From B1SED10-75 sp964636865 (GTDB lineage: Bacteria; Bacillota; Dethiobacteria; DTU022; PWGO01), in contig CAZWVJ010000008.1 of the NCBI GenBank assembly GCA_964636865.1, forward strand, positions 1 to 64,000: a stretch of 64,000 bases of DNA. The letters are read 5' to 3'. The translations under genes and the position numbers were made by a program. The notes under the pieces were generated by a model. The model had not been told where the DNA came from. It did no database searches and worked only from the letters and a program-made list of their open reading frames with translations. This document shows positions 17,736-26,471 of this stretch, piece by piece. The stretch's first letter is position 1. Each line of letters starts with the position of its first letter.

Positions 17736-19049
17736 TTGCTTAAGTCACTGCCTCTTTGGGGTAAAATTGCTTATGGCGGCGGTGCAGCCGGATGGACCCT
17801 TTTAGAAAGGGTTATTCTTACCTGGCTTTTTTATTTCTATATTACCAGCCCCATAGAAGGTGTAGAGGCCTTATTGGGTCCCATGGCGTTTGGTTTCATC
17901 ATGTTTGGGGGAAGAGTGATTGATGCCATTGCTGATCCCCTGGTTGCCCGTTTTTCAGATAATTACAGCAGTAGATTGGGGCGAAGAATGCCATTCATGC
18001 TTGTGGGGGGGATAATATATGCCGCAGCATTTTTGGCTTTATTTTATCCACCCGTGGCCGAGCAATCTGCCTGGAACAGTGTTCACCTGGTTTTTTTTCT
18101 GGGGCTCTTTTACTTCATGTTTACTGCTTATGTGTGTCCTTACCTGGCTTTGCTTCCTGAATTAGCCCGAACCAAATCTGACCGGGTAGATTTATCTACT
18201 TCCAAGGCTGTTTTTACTATGTTGGGAGCAGGCGTAGCGATGTTGGGTTCCAGTATCTTGTTGGGATATACAGATTTCCATACCATGATCTGGATCATGG
18301 CGTTAATAGCCCTAATTTTTCTTTATATCCCCGCATTTATTAAGGAAAAACATTATGCTGAAGCCCGGCCGGCTAACATGGGCCTTTTGGATGCGGTAAA
18401 AACTACCTTTCAAAACAGGCCTTTTAGGATTTATTTGGTGGGTAGTATGGCCTTGTGGTTTGGGTTTAATATTATTAGCCTTAATTTGCCTCTTTATGTG
18501 ACCGAATTGCTTGGCAGGCCGGAAGAAGATATGGCTGTAATGTTTGCTGCTTGGGGAACAGCTGTGGTTGCTTTTTTCCTCATCAATTTCCTGGCTAAAA
18601 AATGGGGTTTAAAATTTGTTATGCTTATTGCCATGATAGTTTTTGTGATAAGTTTGCCTTTACTTTACTTCATGGTAGATCCCTTTTGGAATATACCGCC
18701 TACTGTTCTCTGGTTCTTTTCTATGGGGTTGGCGGGTTTTTCCATTGCCGGAGTTCTTATAGTACCCGATGCTATTGTGGCTACAATATCGGATATGGAA
18801 GAAAAGATTACAGGGCAGAGAAGAGAGGCCATGTACTATGGTGTCCAGGGTTTTTTTCTCAAATTAACCATAGGAATATCCACCGTTGTTACCGGAGGTT
18901 TGGTAGAATTTTTTGGTCGGCCTCTGGGCGTTCAACTGACCGGGCCGGTTGCGGCTTTAATAATTTTGCTCGGAGCCATTTTCTTTTTACGCTATCCCGA
19001 ACAAGAAGTAATGCAAGCCAGTGAAGAAATACAAAGCGGTTTAGAATAA
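17736..19049 (+). CDS. GPH-family (MelB-like) MFS cation symporter
   Basis: A 437-residue protein with about twelve transmembrane helices. It starts at TTG after GGGGGGAAGGG. LPLWGKIAYGGGAAGW at the N-terminus, DAIADPLVARFSD and SSRLGRRMPFMLVG are hallmarks of glycoside-pentoside-hexuronide:cation symporters, where the Asp residues in helix 2 help bind the cation. The substrate is unknown; members also carry sulfo-sugars or other organic solutes. It is monocistronic as far as I can see. Confidence 0.8.
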   Translation: MLKSLPLWGKIAYGGGAAGWTLLERVILTWLFYFYITSPIEGVEALLGPMAFGFIMFGGRVIDAIADPLVARFSDNYSSRLGRRMPFMLVGGIIYAAAFLALFYPPVAEQSAWNSVHLVFFLGLFYFMFTAYVCPYLALLPELARTKSDRVDLSTSKAVFTMLGAGVAMLGSSILLGYTDFHTMIWIMALIALIFLYIPAFIKEKHYAEARPANMGLLDAVKTTFQNRPFRIYLVGSMALWFGFNIISLNLPLYVTELLGRPEEDMAVMFAAWGTAVVAFFLINFLAKKWGLKFVMLIAMIVFVISLPLLYFMVDPFWNIPPTVLWFFSMGLAGFSIAGVLIVPDAIVATISDMEEKITGQRREAMYYGVQGFFLKLTIGISTVVTGGLVEFFGRPLGVQLTGPVAALIILLGAIFFLRYPEQEVMQASEEIQSGLE

Positions 19050-19374
19050 TAATGGGGCAAGGAGCAGTGATTTGGCAACATTTTGGTTTTCTCATCTATA
19101 TTATTTGAGATAGAATTAAAAGTTATTAAAGTATTTAGCCGGACAGCCTTGACAACAAAGATAATCATATTATGAAATTTTCCGGCAGGCAAAAATTTTA
19201 TTTAATAAGGAACCTTATTTATATTATTTTAGTCATAAGAGTAAACAAACATTTTTCATATTTCATAAGCGGAGCATTATTAGTTAAAAGATTAAAAATG
19301 GAATCTTATTAGCAATTATATAGTGGTGCATTATGTCATAATGAAAAAGGGATTTTACACAAGGGGGAATTCGT
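19050..19374. other. Intergenic region before the DUF4349 lipoprotein gene
   Basis: A 325-nt AT-rich stretch without a gene. The only clear structure is the palindrome at 19329-19343. Confidence 0.5.
19329..19343. promoter_or_regulatory. 15-bp perfect palindrome, possible operator
   Basis: CATTATG-T-CATAATG is a perfect palindrome ending 31 nt before the ATG of the DUF4349 lipoprotein gene, between any promoter and the ribosome binding site. A dimeric repressor site is the simplest reading. No adjacent regulator gene is obvious. Confidence 0.4.
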
Positions 19375-20268
19375 ATGAAACGCTTATTAGTATTTTGCCT
19401 GATCTTGCTAATGGTGACGGGTTTGGGGGGAATTATATTTACAGGTTGTGGTTTGGATGAGGAGGTTAGTGAAGATGTTGCTGTACCTCCGGATGCTGAG
19501 ATGGAACAAGAACTAATGAGGACGGAAGAAGATGTAGCCGATTTTGCCAATGAAATAGAAACTAATGAGGACAACGATGTAAGCGGGGCAGAAGTTGAGG
19601 AAAAAATTATAAAAGAAGGCTGGGTGGAATACGTTACCGATGATGTGGAAGCAAAAGTGGAAGAAGTTGAACAAATAGTGGAAGAATACGAAGGACATAT
19701 TCAAGAATCTTCCTTCAGTAAAATGAATGATCGCGCGAAAGCCAGGTTAAATATAAGAATTGAAAGCAATCTTTTTGAATCTGTTTATGGAGCTCTGGGA
19801 GAAATAGAAGATCTGGTAGAAAAAGAAAGTACTACCGAAGATATCACTATGGAATACGTGGATCTTAAACGTAGGTTAGAAGTATATGAAGCCCAGGAAG
19901 AACGTTACCTGGAAATGTTAGAAGAAGCTGAAAACATTGAAGAAATGCTGGAAGTAGAAAAAGAATTGGAAAAAATAAGATTAGAAATTGAAAGTTATAA
20001 GGGTAAAATTAATTACTTTGACAGTGTTACCGACTATTCTTACATTGATGTTACGGTGGAAGAGAAAAAAGCTGTAGCGGCTGCCCAGACTCCTGATAAC
20101 GTGTGGGAAGAGTTTGTATTTTCATTATCTGAGGGGTGGCAATTTTTCTCTGCGGTAGTTGTTTCCATGGTATCTTCCATTATCTGGGGTCTTCCTTTCA
20201 TTATTACCCTTGGTATTCTTATTTTTGTGGTGATAAAAATAAGAAAGAGAAGCATAGCGCGGGAATAA
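19375..20268 (+). CDS. DUF4349 membrane lipoprotein
   Basis: A 297-residue protein with AAGGGGGAAT before the ATG. The N-terminus is a lipoprotein signal peptide with lipobox IFTGC (Cys at about residue 25). An acidic linker is followed by the DUF4349 domain: GWVEYVTDDVEAKVEEVEQIV, GHIQESSFS, ARLNIRIES, then a coiled coil of about 60 residues, then a short beta segment. A C-terminal transmembrane helix (PFIITLGILIFVVIKI) ends in basic residues. The domain is found in Firmicute surface lipoproteins of unknown function. Single gene, followed by a terminator about 125 nt downstream. Confidence 0.8.
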   Translation: MKRLLVFCLILLMVTGLGGIIFTGCGLDEEVSEDVAVPPDAEMEQELMRTEEDVADFANEIETNEDNDVSGAEVEEKIIKEGWVEYVTDDVEAKVEEVEQIVEEYEGHIQESSFSKMNDRAKARLNIRIESNLFESVYGALGEIEDLVEKESTTEDITMEYVDLKRRLEVYEAQEERYLEMLEEAENIEEMLEVEKELEKIRLEIESYKGKINYFDSVTDYSYIDVTVEEKKAVAAAQTPDNVWEEFVFSLSEGWQFFSAVVVSMVSSIIWGLPFIITLGILIFVVIKIRKRSIARE

Positions 20269-20393
20269 AAGTTAAAGAGAATAATTTTACTATTTTTTTA
20301 GGCGAAGTTTTGTCCATAAACTGAGAAATTATTATAATTCACTTTGTTAGAAATTGTAAAATTTGCTTTGCGGGAAATTCCTATATGAACTCT

Positions 20394-20424
20394 AAATCCC
20401 ACTGCTTTTGTAGTGGGATTTTTT
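20394..20424 (+). terminator. Rho-independent terminator
   Basis: AAATCCCACT, loop GCTTTTGT, AGTGGGATTT followed by further Ts. It is a perfect 10-bp stem downstream of the DUF4349 gene. The first 15 bases recur at 20541-20555. Confidence 0.8.
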
Positions 20425-20458
20425 CAAAATGCTTATTTTAGAGGTGCGGTAGTGTTTG

Positions 20459-20487
20459 TTGACATATACCAATAATAACCATAAAAT
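20459..20487 (+). promoter_or_regulatory. Near-consensus sigma-A promoter for the DUF134 gene
   Basis: TTGACA, a 17-nt spacer, TAAAAT. The -35 box is perfect. It would produce a leader of about 180 nt that includes the hairpin at 20541 and the inverted repeat at 20591-20646. Confidence 0.6.
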
Positions 20488-20540
20488 GTTTATAAGAATA
20501 TAAGTGATAGTAGGCGAAAAATTACGAGAAAAACAAGCAG

Positions 20541-20566
20541 AAATCCCACTGCTTTAGCTGTGGGAG
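20541..20566 (+). repeat. Second hairpin copy in the DUF134 leader, IS200/IS605-end-like
   Basis: AAATCCCACTGCTTTAGCTGTGGGA forms an imperfect hairpin and shares 15 bases with the terminator at 20394, but a GTATGTCAA tail replaces the T tract. Such hairpin plus GTATGTCAA ends are typical of IS200/IS605-type elements, so this may be a solo transposon end, or a domesticated leader hairpin. Confidence 0.35.
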
Positions 20567-20590
20567 TATGTCAATCAAATAGTGATAGTA

Positions 20591-20646
20591 ATTTTGTCAA
20601 ATATACTATAAAATGTAACAATAAAGAAGTGATAAATTGACAAAAT
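20591..20646. promoter_or_regulatory. Inverted repeat flanking the leader before the DUF134 gene
   Basis: ATTTTGTCAA (20591-20600) and TTGACAAAAT (20637-20646) are perfect 10-bp inverted copies 36 nt apart, ending about 30 nt before the ATG. They could be paired operator half-sites for autoregulation or a hairpin in the mRNA leader. Confidence 0.45.
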
Positions 20647-20675
20647 AACTTTTAAAAAGTACAAGGAGGTATAAA

Positions 20676-21011
20676 ATGCCCAGACCCCCGAAAAGACGCA
20701 GAGTAGAATTTATGCCCGAGGTTACATATTTTAAACCGGCAGGTGTCCCCTTGCGTGAGTTAGAAGATAAATCACTTAACATCGAAGAGCTGGAAGCTAT
20801 ACGTTTAAAGGATGTTGAAGGATTGGATCAACAGGATGGAGCTGACAAAATGAATGTATCCAGAGCTACTTTTCAGAAAGTACTAGTTTCTGCCCGTGCC
20901 AAAATTGCCGAAGCATTGGTTTACGGCAAAGCCATTAGGGTTGAGGGAGGAATATATTCTTATAGAAACGATGCAGGTAGGCATAGACACGGCCACGGCC
21001 ACAACAAATAA
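20676..21011 (+). CDS. DUF134 predicted DNA-binding protein
   Basis: A 111-residue protein with ACAAGGAGGT before its ATG. It begins MPRPPKRRRVEFMPEVTYFKP and continues with LEAIRLKDVEGLDQQDGADKMNVSRATFQKVLVSARAKIAEAL, a sigma-70 region 4-like helix-turn-helix characteristic of DUF134. The last nine residues are His-rich (RHRHGHGHN), which could bind metal. DUF134 proteins often sit beside NifX/ParA-like iron-sulfur genes in anaerobes; none is adjacent here. Probable transcriptional regulator, targets unknown. Confidence 0.85.
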   Translation: MPRPPKRRRVEFMPEVTYFKPAGVPLRELEDKSLNIEELEAIRLKDVEGLDQQDGADKMNVSRATFQKVLVSARAKIAEALVYGKAIRVEGGIYSYRNDAGRHRHGHGHNK

Positions 21012-21050
21012 AAAAGGTGTCAGACCTTGATATTGACATAGAATCCATAT
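21012..21050 (+). repeat. Dispersed repeat A, copy 1
   Basis: AAAAGGTGTCAGACCTTGA followed by TATTGACATA and GAATCCATAT, beginning at the stop codon of the DUF134 gene. The same sequence, with few differences, occurs at 29792-29830 and in shorter form at 36958-36985. The core has an imperfect dyad, GTGTCA to TGACAY. Confidence 0.7.
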
Positions 21051-21745
21051 TATGAAAAACTTTTTCCTTCGGAGTATTTTCCTTCGTAAATTAATTATTA
21101 ATCAAATCTGCAGTGAAACATTTCCGCTTTCGCTTCGCTTAGAAGCTGGAGCTTCCTGTTCAATATGGCTAATGCCACTTAAATTTCCATTTTAGATTTT
21201 TTAGAATAAATTTTTCCTGGTTATTGTCAAGATAAGCTAAAAAGTATAAAATAATTATAAAATTATAATAATTTAAAGTATGCCACATAAGTTACTCTTT
21301 TTGCTGCAACTTATATTTTATTCATATCTTATTCATAGAACTTCTCCCTTAAAACCCTGGATAAATCCTCCCAGAAAATCTTTTTTAGTTGAAGCTTCTT
21401 CTTCCTAATTAATTTTGTAATACTGCTACATAATTCTTAATTAAAGCATGGAGGTGATGTTTTGGTTTCGCTATCCTAATTGAGAAGACGGAGAGGTGCG
21501 TTTATGGGGCAAATGGATAATATATAAATATTAATGAAAGTTACCTCTAATATGGCCAGTGAATCAATAGTTAAAGGAATGGAATTGGAAGTGTTTATAT
21601 GGTTAATCCCGGGCAAAAGATAAGACAACAGGATAATATTGATAGCGAGAGGGGAGGTAAAACTTGAATTATTCTTCTACTTAAAAATAGAAAAGGTGCG
21701 GTTTTCGGGGAGCGCCCAAATTTTATCCGAAGGGAGTGTTTTGTT
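21051..21745. other. Long AT-rich intergenic region
   Basis: About 695 nt without a convincing gene. It carries the IS200/IS605-like fragment at 21144-21178. Between 21440 and 21690 there are three good ribosome binding sites each followed by a frame of only five to seven codons (see findings). Confidence 0.5.
21144..21178 (+). repeat. Dispersed repeat B, copy 1 (IS200/IS605-end-like)
   Basis: AGCTGGAGCTTCCTG followed by TTCAATATGGCTAATGCCAC. It matches 39339-39373 over 35 bases with six differences. A GCTT/AAGC hairpin precedes it in both copies. The GGGAGCTTCCTG..TCAATA pattern resembles the noncoding end of IS200/IS605-type elements. No transposase or TnpB remains here. Confidence 0.5.
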
Positions 21746-23632
21746 ATGGCTGAAGAAAAAATAGTTAAGAGTCAGGAGTTGGAAATATTTAGAAGGTCTA
21801 CCCTGGGGGAAATTCTTTATACAGCGGTGAGAGTGGAACCTGAAGTGGTAGCTATTTCTTACCGTGAACCGGGAAAAGAAAATTTTATCAGCCTTACTTA
21901 TCTTGATTTGGGGAGAGAGGTAAAGGCTCTGGCAATGGGACTGCTTTACCTGGGAATCCAAAAAGGTGACAAAATCAGTATTTTGGCCGAAACACGGTAC
22001 GAATGGCCCCTGGCAGATTTTGCGATTCTTACCACCGGTGGAGTTACCGTCACCATTTACCCTACTTTATCCCCTTCCTCGGTGGAATATATTATTAATG
22101 ACTCGGATACCCAGATGCTTTTTGTGGAAGATCAGGAACAGCTGGACAAAGTAATGGAAGTTTCAGACAAAATATCTCATTTAAAATATATAATTACCAT
22201 GGAAAAGACAGATAAGCCGTGGAGTAATATTTACACTTTGCAAGAAATCCAGGAAATGGGTAGAAATTATAATTATGATCCCTTCAAATACGATGAAGTA
22301 CAGCAGAGCATTCATCCGGATGATTTATGCAGCATTGTTTATTCCAGCGGGACAACAGGTCAGCCCAAGGGTGTTATGTTATCTCATTGGAACTTCGTCT
22401 CTAACCTTTTTGCGCTGAGAGAAGTAGTGCAGTACTCCTCAGGTGATGATATGCTGGTTTTTTTGCCGTTTGCGCATGTATACATGCGTGTGGTCTATTT
22501 TGCCGCCTTGGCGGGTAGGCAAACATGTTACTTCAGCCGACCGGACAGGTTGGCCGAGGATCTTCCCGTGGTAAGACCGGTGGTAATGACGGCAGTTCCC
22601 CGCCTGTGGGAAAGAGTTTACGACCGTATGGTACAGCGAGTAGAATCTTCCCGCATCACCCGCCGTCTCATTTTTTACTGGGCAGCCCGCATTGCTCGTG
22701 AAATGGGGCAGTATCGGAGCAAAAAAATTGAGCCACCGCCGCGGTTGAAAAGAAAGCACCGCCTGGCCGAGCGCATTGTCTACAAAAGACTTCGAGCAAT
22801 GGCAGGGCTGGACCGCCTCAAAACCTGTGTATCGGCCGGCAGTGCCATGCCCAAAGACCTGGCCTATTTTTATAACGGCATAGGTTTCCCCCTTCTGGAG
22901 GGTTACGGATTGACCGAAACTGCCGCCCCGGCGAATATCAATCCTTCGCATGATTTTAGGCCCGGATCTATCGGCCCACCGTTGCCGGGCGTGGAGCAAA
23001 AAATTGCGGAAGACGGTGAAATTTTAATCCGAGGACATAACGTGATGATGGGTTATTACAAATTGCCGGACGAAACGAAAGAATCTTTCACTGAGGATGG
23101 ATGGTTGAAAACCGGCGACATCGGGGAATTTGACGAAGAGGGTTATCTTTATTTTAAAGAAAGGAAGAAACACCTTCTGGTCTTATCCACGGGCAAAAAT
23201 GTAGCCCCCCTTCCCATTGAGGACAAACTGAAAGAAAGCCCCTGGGTGGAAGAGGCCGTGGTGATAGGCGATGATAAGAAGTATGTTTCTGCGTTGATTC
23301 AGCCCCAGTTTAGTAAGTTGCTTGATTTCGCCCGGACAAACGCTATTAATTTCGATGAAAACCTTACCGAATATGCCCCGGACCAGGCTGGAGAAGAAGT
23401 TCCTGTAAAGGTCGACCCGGCTTTGCTTGCTCATGAAAAAGTGCAAGAGATATTCCGGCAGGCGGTTGAGGAAGCCAACCGCTTTTTCAATGACTTTGAA
23501 CAGGTTAAAAAATTTCAACTTCTGGATAATGCAATTTCTCAGGAAAGAGGAGAATTAACTCCTACTTTAAAGATTAAGAGGAACATTATGGCATCTAATT
23601 ATGGGGAATTAATTGACACATTATATGAGTAA
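21746..23632 (+). CDS. Long-chain acyl-CoA synthetase (AMP-forming)
   Basis: A 628-residue adenylate-forming enzyme with GAAGGGAG before the ATG. It has the AMP-binding P-loop VYSSGTTGQPKGVMLSHWN, the motif GYGLTETAAP and the hinge region GWLKTGDIGEFDEEGYLYFKER ending in STGKNVAP, typical of FAA1/FadD-type long-chain fatty acid-CoA ligases. It activates a carboxylic acid with ATP and CoA. It lies upstream of the BKACE/acyl-CoA dehydrogenase operon on the same strand, but 646 nt away, so supply of acyl-CoA to that operon is plausible, not shown. Confidence 0.85.
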   Translation: MAEEKIVKSQELEIFRRSTLGEILYTAVRVEPEVVAISYREPGKENFISLTYLDLGREVKALAMGLLYLGIQKGDKISILAETRYEWPLADFAILTTGGVTVTIYPTLSPSSVEYIINDSDTQMLFVEDQEQLDKVMEVSDKISHLKYIITMEKTDKPWSNIYTLQEIQEMGRNYNYDPFKYDEVQQSIHPDDLCSIVYSSGTTGQPKGVMLSHWNFVSNLFALREVVQYSSGDDMLVFLPFAHVYMRVVYFAALAGRQTCYFSRPDRLAEDLPVVRPVVMTAVPRLWERVYDRMVQRVESSRITRRLIFYWAARIAREMGQYRSKKIEPPPRLKRKHRLAERIVYKRLRAMAGLDRLKTCVSAGSAMPKDLAYFYNGIGFPLLEGYGLTETAAPANINPSHDFRPGSIGPPLPGVEQKIAEDGEILIRGHNVMMGYYKLPDETKESFTEDGWLKTGDIGEFDEEGYLYFKERKKHLLVLSTGKNVAPLPIEDKLKESPWVEEAVVIGDDKKYVSALIQPQFSKLLDFARTNAINFDENLTEYAPDQAGEEVPVKVDPALLAHEKVQEIFRQAVEEANRFFNDFEQVKKFQLLDNAISQERGELTPTLKIKRNIMASNYGELIDTLYE

Positions 23633-24278
23633 AGTCATCTTTCCATAATGTGTTCACATTTCTCAATTCATGAGGTTTTATTGCTTAAAGTTATTTGTAG
23701 GGATGATTTTTATAGAATTACGTCCGAGAAAACCTTAAACTTTAGTCCGAAAAGTCGTCACTTTCTTTATGTTCCGGTAATAAAAACGCCAATTCAAGGT
23801 ACATAAGTATAAAGCATCCCTGGTTTTTTTTAACTAAAAATTTAAAAAAAATAATAAAAATGTATTGCTAAAAAATACTTAAAGATATAAAATATTTATA
23901 AATTGCATAATATTCAAAAATGGTTGCAATTTCGAAGCTAACGAACATATCTAATTTCTCTCATTGTTTTGTAATATTTTCAGCTCCTAAATTATCTGCT
24001 TAATTATCACTATTAATAATTTTATCAAAGCAAAATTATTTTTAATATTTGCAGCTTAGTTCTCATAGTTTTCCTTTAATTAAATACTTATAGCGACGTC
24101 AGTTATCAGTTGGCAATAAATAAACAGGGGGTGGTATGATTTTTATATCTCCAAATTAATTATATCCCCTTATTAAAGTTGCTGTTTTGATGTTTCTCTG
24201 AGAAATATTGGAAGTACACGAGGATGTTTTTATGCAACCCGTAATTTGTATTTTTGGAAAGGAGATAATTGGTTCATT
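23633..24278. other. Long AT-rich region upstream of the BKACE operon
   Basis: A 646-nt gap with no gene that I can support. It holds a 14-bp palindrome, AATGTGTTCACATT, at 23647-23660, just after the synthetase stop codon. I searched by eye for a sigma-54 promoter (TGGCAC-N5-TTGCA) and did not find one. Confidence 0.45.
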
Positions 24279-25169
24279 ATGAGAGAAAAGCATGTAAGTG
24301 AACTTTTGAGAGAAAAGGTAGTTATTAGCTGCGCTTTAACCGGAGGAGCTACCATGAAATATCAAAATGAATCGGTGCCTTATACTCCGGAAGAGTTTGC
24401 CGAGGAAAGCTACAAGTGTTGGCAGTCGGGCGCTTCTGTGGTGCATATCCATGTTAGAGATCCGGACACCGGCATGGCCACAGAGGACATTGATTTAATA
24501 AGGCCCACTATAGAAGGCATTAGGGAAAGGTGCCCGGAATTGATTATTAATATGAGTTCGGCTATCCGCCCCTTCATATCGGCTGAAGAACGCATTTTTC
24601 CCATCAAAGAAATGCAACCGGATATGGCTTCTCTAAACACCAATTCCATGAATTTTGCCCTGGCGGATCATGCTACAGGTGAGATCAAGCTTGAATTTAT
24701 TTTTGAAAACACTTTTCAAATGCTTTTTGATTTTGCATCAACGATGAGGGAAAACAAAGTAAAACCGGAATTAGAAGTTTATGATATGAGTGGTCTCTAT
24801 AACGTTATGTTGGCCAATAAACAAAATATTTTGGATGATCCGTTGCACTTTCAATTTGTCTTTGGAGTGGCGGGAGGAGTGCCTTTTTCTCCCGGCAATT
24901 TAGCCCGCATGTATGAAGTACTTCCCGAAGGATCTTCCTGGTCTGTTTGTGGCGTAGGGCCTAACCAGATAGCTGCGGCGTATGCGGCCGCCGCTTATGG
25001 CGGGCATATACGCGTGGGCTTAGAAGACAACACCCGTATGTATAACCGGGAACTGGCTAAAGGTAATTATGAACAGGTAGAATGGGCCGTTAAGGTAACC
25101 GAACTGTGCGGGCGTGAAGTGGCTACTCCGGTAGAAGCCCGGGATATTTTTAACCTTTACAGCCGATAA
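24279..25169 (+). CDS. Beta-keto acid cleavage enzyme (BKACE, Kce family)
   Basis: A 296-residue TIM-barrel protein. ATG 24279 is chosen since translation from there gives the usual short N-terminus; AAAGGAG lies slightly far upstream (14 nt). VISCALTGGATMKYQNES, VVHIHVRDPDTG (zinc ligands H56 and H58), INMSS, WSVCGVGPNQ and GGHIRVGLEDN are family hallmarks. BKACE enzymes use zinc to condense a beta-keto acid with acetyl-CoA, giving acetoacetate and a shortened acyl-CoA. It is the first gene of a six-gene operon with acyl-CoA dehydrogenase, two thiolase-like proteins and two DUF35 proteins. The specific keto acid is unknown. Confidence 0.85.
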   Translation: MREKHVSELLREKVVISCALTGGATMKYQNESVPYTPEEFAEESYKCWQSGASVVHIHVRDPDTGMATEDIDLIRPTIEGIRERCPELIINMSSAIRPFISAEERIFPIKEMQPDMASLNTNSMNFALADHATGEIKLEFIFENTFQMLFDFASTMRENKVKPELEVYDMSGLYNVMLANKQNILDDPLHFQFVFGVAGGVPFSPGNLARMYEVLPEGSSWSVCGVGPNQIAAAYAAAAYGGHIRVGLEDNTRMYNRELAKGNYEQVEWAVKVTELCGREVATPVEARDIFNLYSR

Positions 25170-25229
25170 TGGCCCGGAAAAAAGATACCGGGAAATATTT
25201 TTGCTGGCAAATCCAAAGGAGGTAAATAC

Positions 25230-26372
25230 ATGGAAGATCATCCCATTTTTAATGAAGAGCACAAAGCCATTAGAAAATCAATTCGCGAGTTTGTGGAAAA
25301 AGAACTGGCGCCGTATGCCGAAGAGTGGGAGGAGAATGAAGATTTTCCTTCCTCTGTGTTCCAGCGCATGGGAGAGTTGGGTTTTTTGGGGCTTCATATG
25401 CCCGAAGAATATGGCGGCCAGGGAGGCGATTATCTATCGGGAATTATACTGGCGGAGGAGATGATGCGTTGTAATTCCGGGGGACTGGCCATGGCGGTAG
25501 GTGTGGTTACCGATATGGTCAGTCCTCTTTTGAACAAAGTGGGTTCTGAGGACATCAAGCAACGATTTTTGGCCCCTACCCTGGCGGGGGAAAAAATTGG
25601 TTGCCTGGGCATAACCGAACCCGATGCGGGATCTGATGTTGCCTCTATTCGGACCACTGCCCAGAAAGACGGGGATAACTGGATTATTAACGGGCAAAAG
25701 ATATTTATAACCAACGGGAACCGGGCTGATTATGCCATTGTAGTGGCTCGGGAACCCGGATCCGAAGGGCCTCAGGGAGTTAGCTTGTTTGTTCTGGAAA
25801 CTGATGATCCGGGATTTTCTGTATCCCGTAAACTGGATAAGGTGGGTATGCGCAGTTCTGATACAGCGGAGCTTGCTTTCCAGGACTGTGTAGTGCCTGA
25901 TGCTAATCGATTGGGAGAAGTCGGCCAGGGTTTTTACAATATCATGTGGGAACTTCAGCCGGAAAGGCTTTTCGGAGCTATTTCATCGGTAGCCGGAGCC
26001 CAGAGGACCTTGGATGCTACCCTTCTGTATGTGAAGGAGAGGAAGCAATTCGGAAGGCCCATATTCAAATTTCAGGCCATTCGTCATCGTCTGGCGGAAT
26101 TGGCCACCGAAATCGAAGCAGCCAGACAGTTGTCATACAATGTGGCCTCCAAGATCAACATGGGTGAATTTCCCGCAAAGGAAATATCTATGGCCAAACT
26201 ATTTGCCTCCAGGGTTTCTTTCAAAGTTGCCGACGAAGCCCTGCAGTTTCACGGCGGTTACGGTTATATGATGGAGTATCCCATTCAAAGGGCCTGGCGG
26301 GACAGCCGCCTGGCTCGCATTGGCGGCGGGACGGATGAGGTTATGTTGGAGATAATATCCCGGTCTCTTTAA
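25230..26372 (+). CDS. Acyl-CoA dehydrogenase
   Basis: A 380-residue FAD enzyme with AAAGGAGGT before its ATG. The signatures GCLGITEPDAGSDVASIRT, RKQFGRPIFKFQAIRH and HGGYGYMMEYPIQRAWRD are clear. The usual catalytic Glu position near the C-terminus reads RIGGGTDEVM, with Gly where short- and medium-chain enzymes have Glu. E245 in LQPERLF aligns with the alternative catalytic base of long-chain and isovaleryl-CoA dehydrogenases. The substrate is therefore probably long-chain or branched. Electrons would normally go to ETF; no ETF genes are adjacent. Confidence 0.85.
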   Translation: MEDHPIFNEEHKAIRKSIREFVEKELAPYAEEWEENEDFPSSVFQRMGELGFLGLHMPEEYGGQGGDYLSGIILAEEMMRCNSGGLAMAVGVVTDMVSPLLNKVGSEDIKQRFLAPTLAGEKIGCLGITEPDAGSDVASIRTTAQKDGDNWIINGQKIFITNGNRADYAIVVAREPGSEGPQGVSLFVLETDDPGFSVSRKLDKVGMRSSDTAELAFQDCVVPDANRLGEVGQGFYNIMWELQPERLFGAISSVAGAQRTLDATLLYVKERKQFGRPIFKFQAIRHRLAELATEIEAARQLSYNVASKINMGEFPAKEISMAKLFASRVSFKVADEALQFHGGYGYMMEYPIQRAWRDSRLARIGGGTDEVMLEIISRSL

Positions 26373-26471
26373 TTAAGAATTAGCATCAACGGGAGTAGGG
26401 AGGTGAAAAGTTTTTCTTACATGAATCCATTAACTACTTCGTATATTTGACGATCCTAGGAGGTGATAAGA

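Larger units (their letters stand above)
20269..20675. other. Intergenic control region before the DUF134 gene
   Basis: A 407-nt gap holding, in order, a terminator (20394-20424), a near-consensus promoter (20459-20487), a second related hairpin (20541-20566) and a spaced inverted repeat (20591-20646). No gene is visible. Confidence 0.6.

Noticed and set aside
22439..22999. 186-residue minus-strand frame
   Set aside because: Antisense to the acyl-CoA synthetase core; no ribosome binding site or recognisable motif.
23647..23660. AATGTGTTCACATT palindrome as a CRP/FNR site
   Set aside because: It is a clean palindrome but does not match the spacing of CRP or FNR sites and lies just after a stop codon, over 600 nt from the next start.
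24100..24278. Sigma-54 promoter for the BKACE operon
   Set aside because: TTGGCAATAAATAAAC was the nearest match and lacks the required TGC box at the right spacing.
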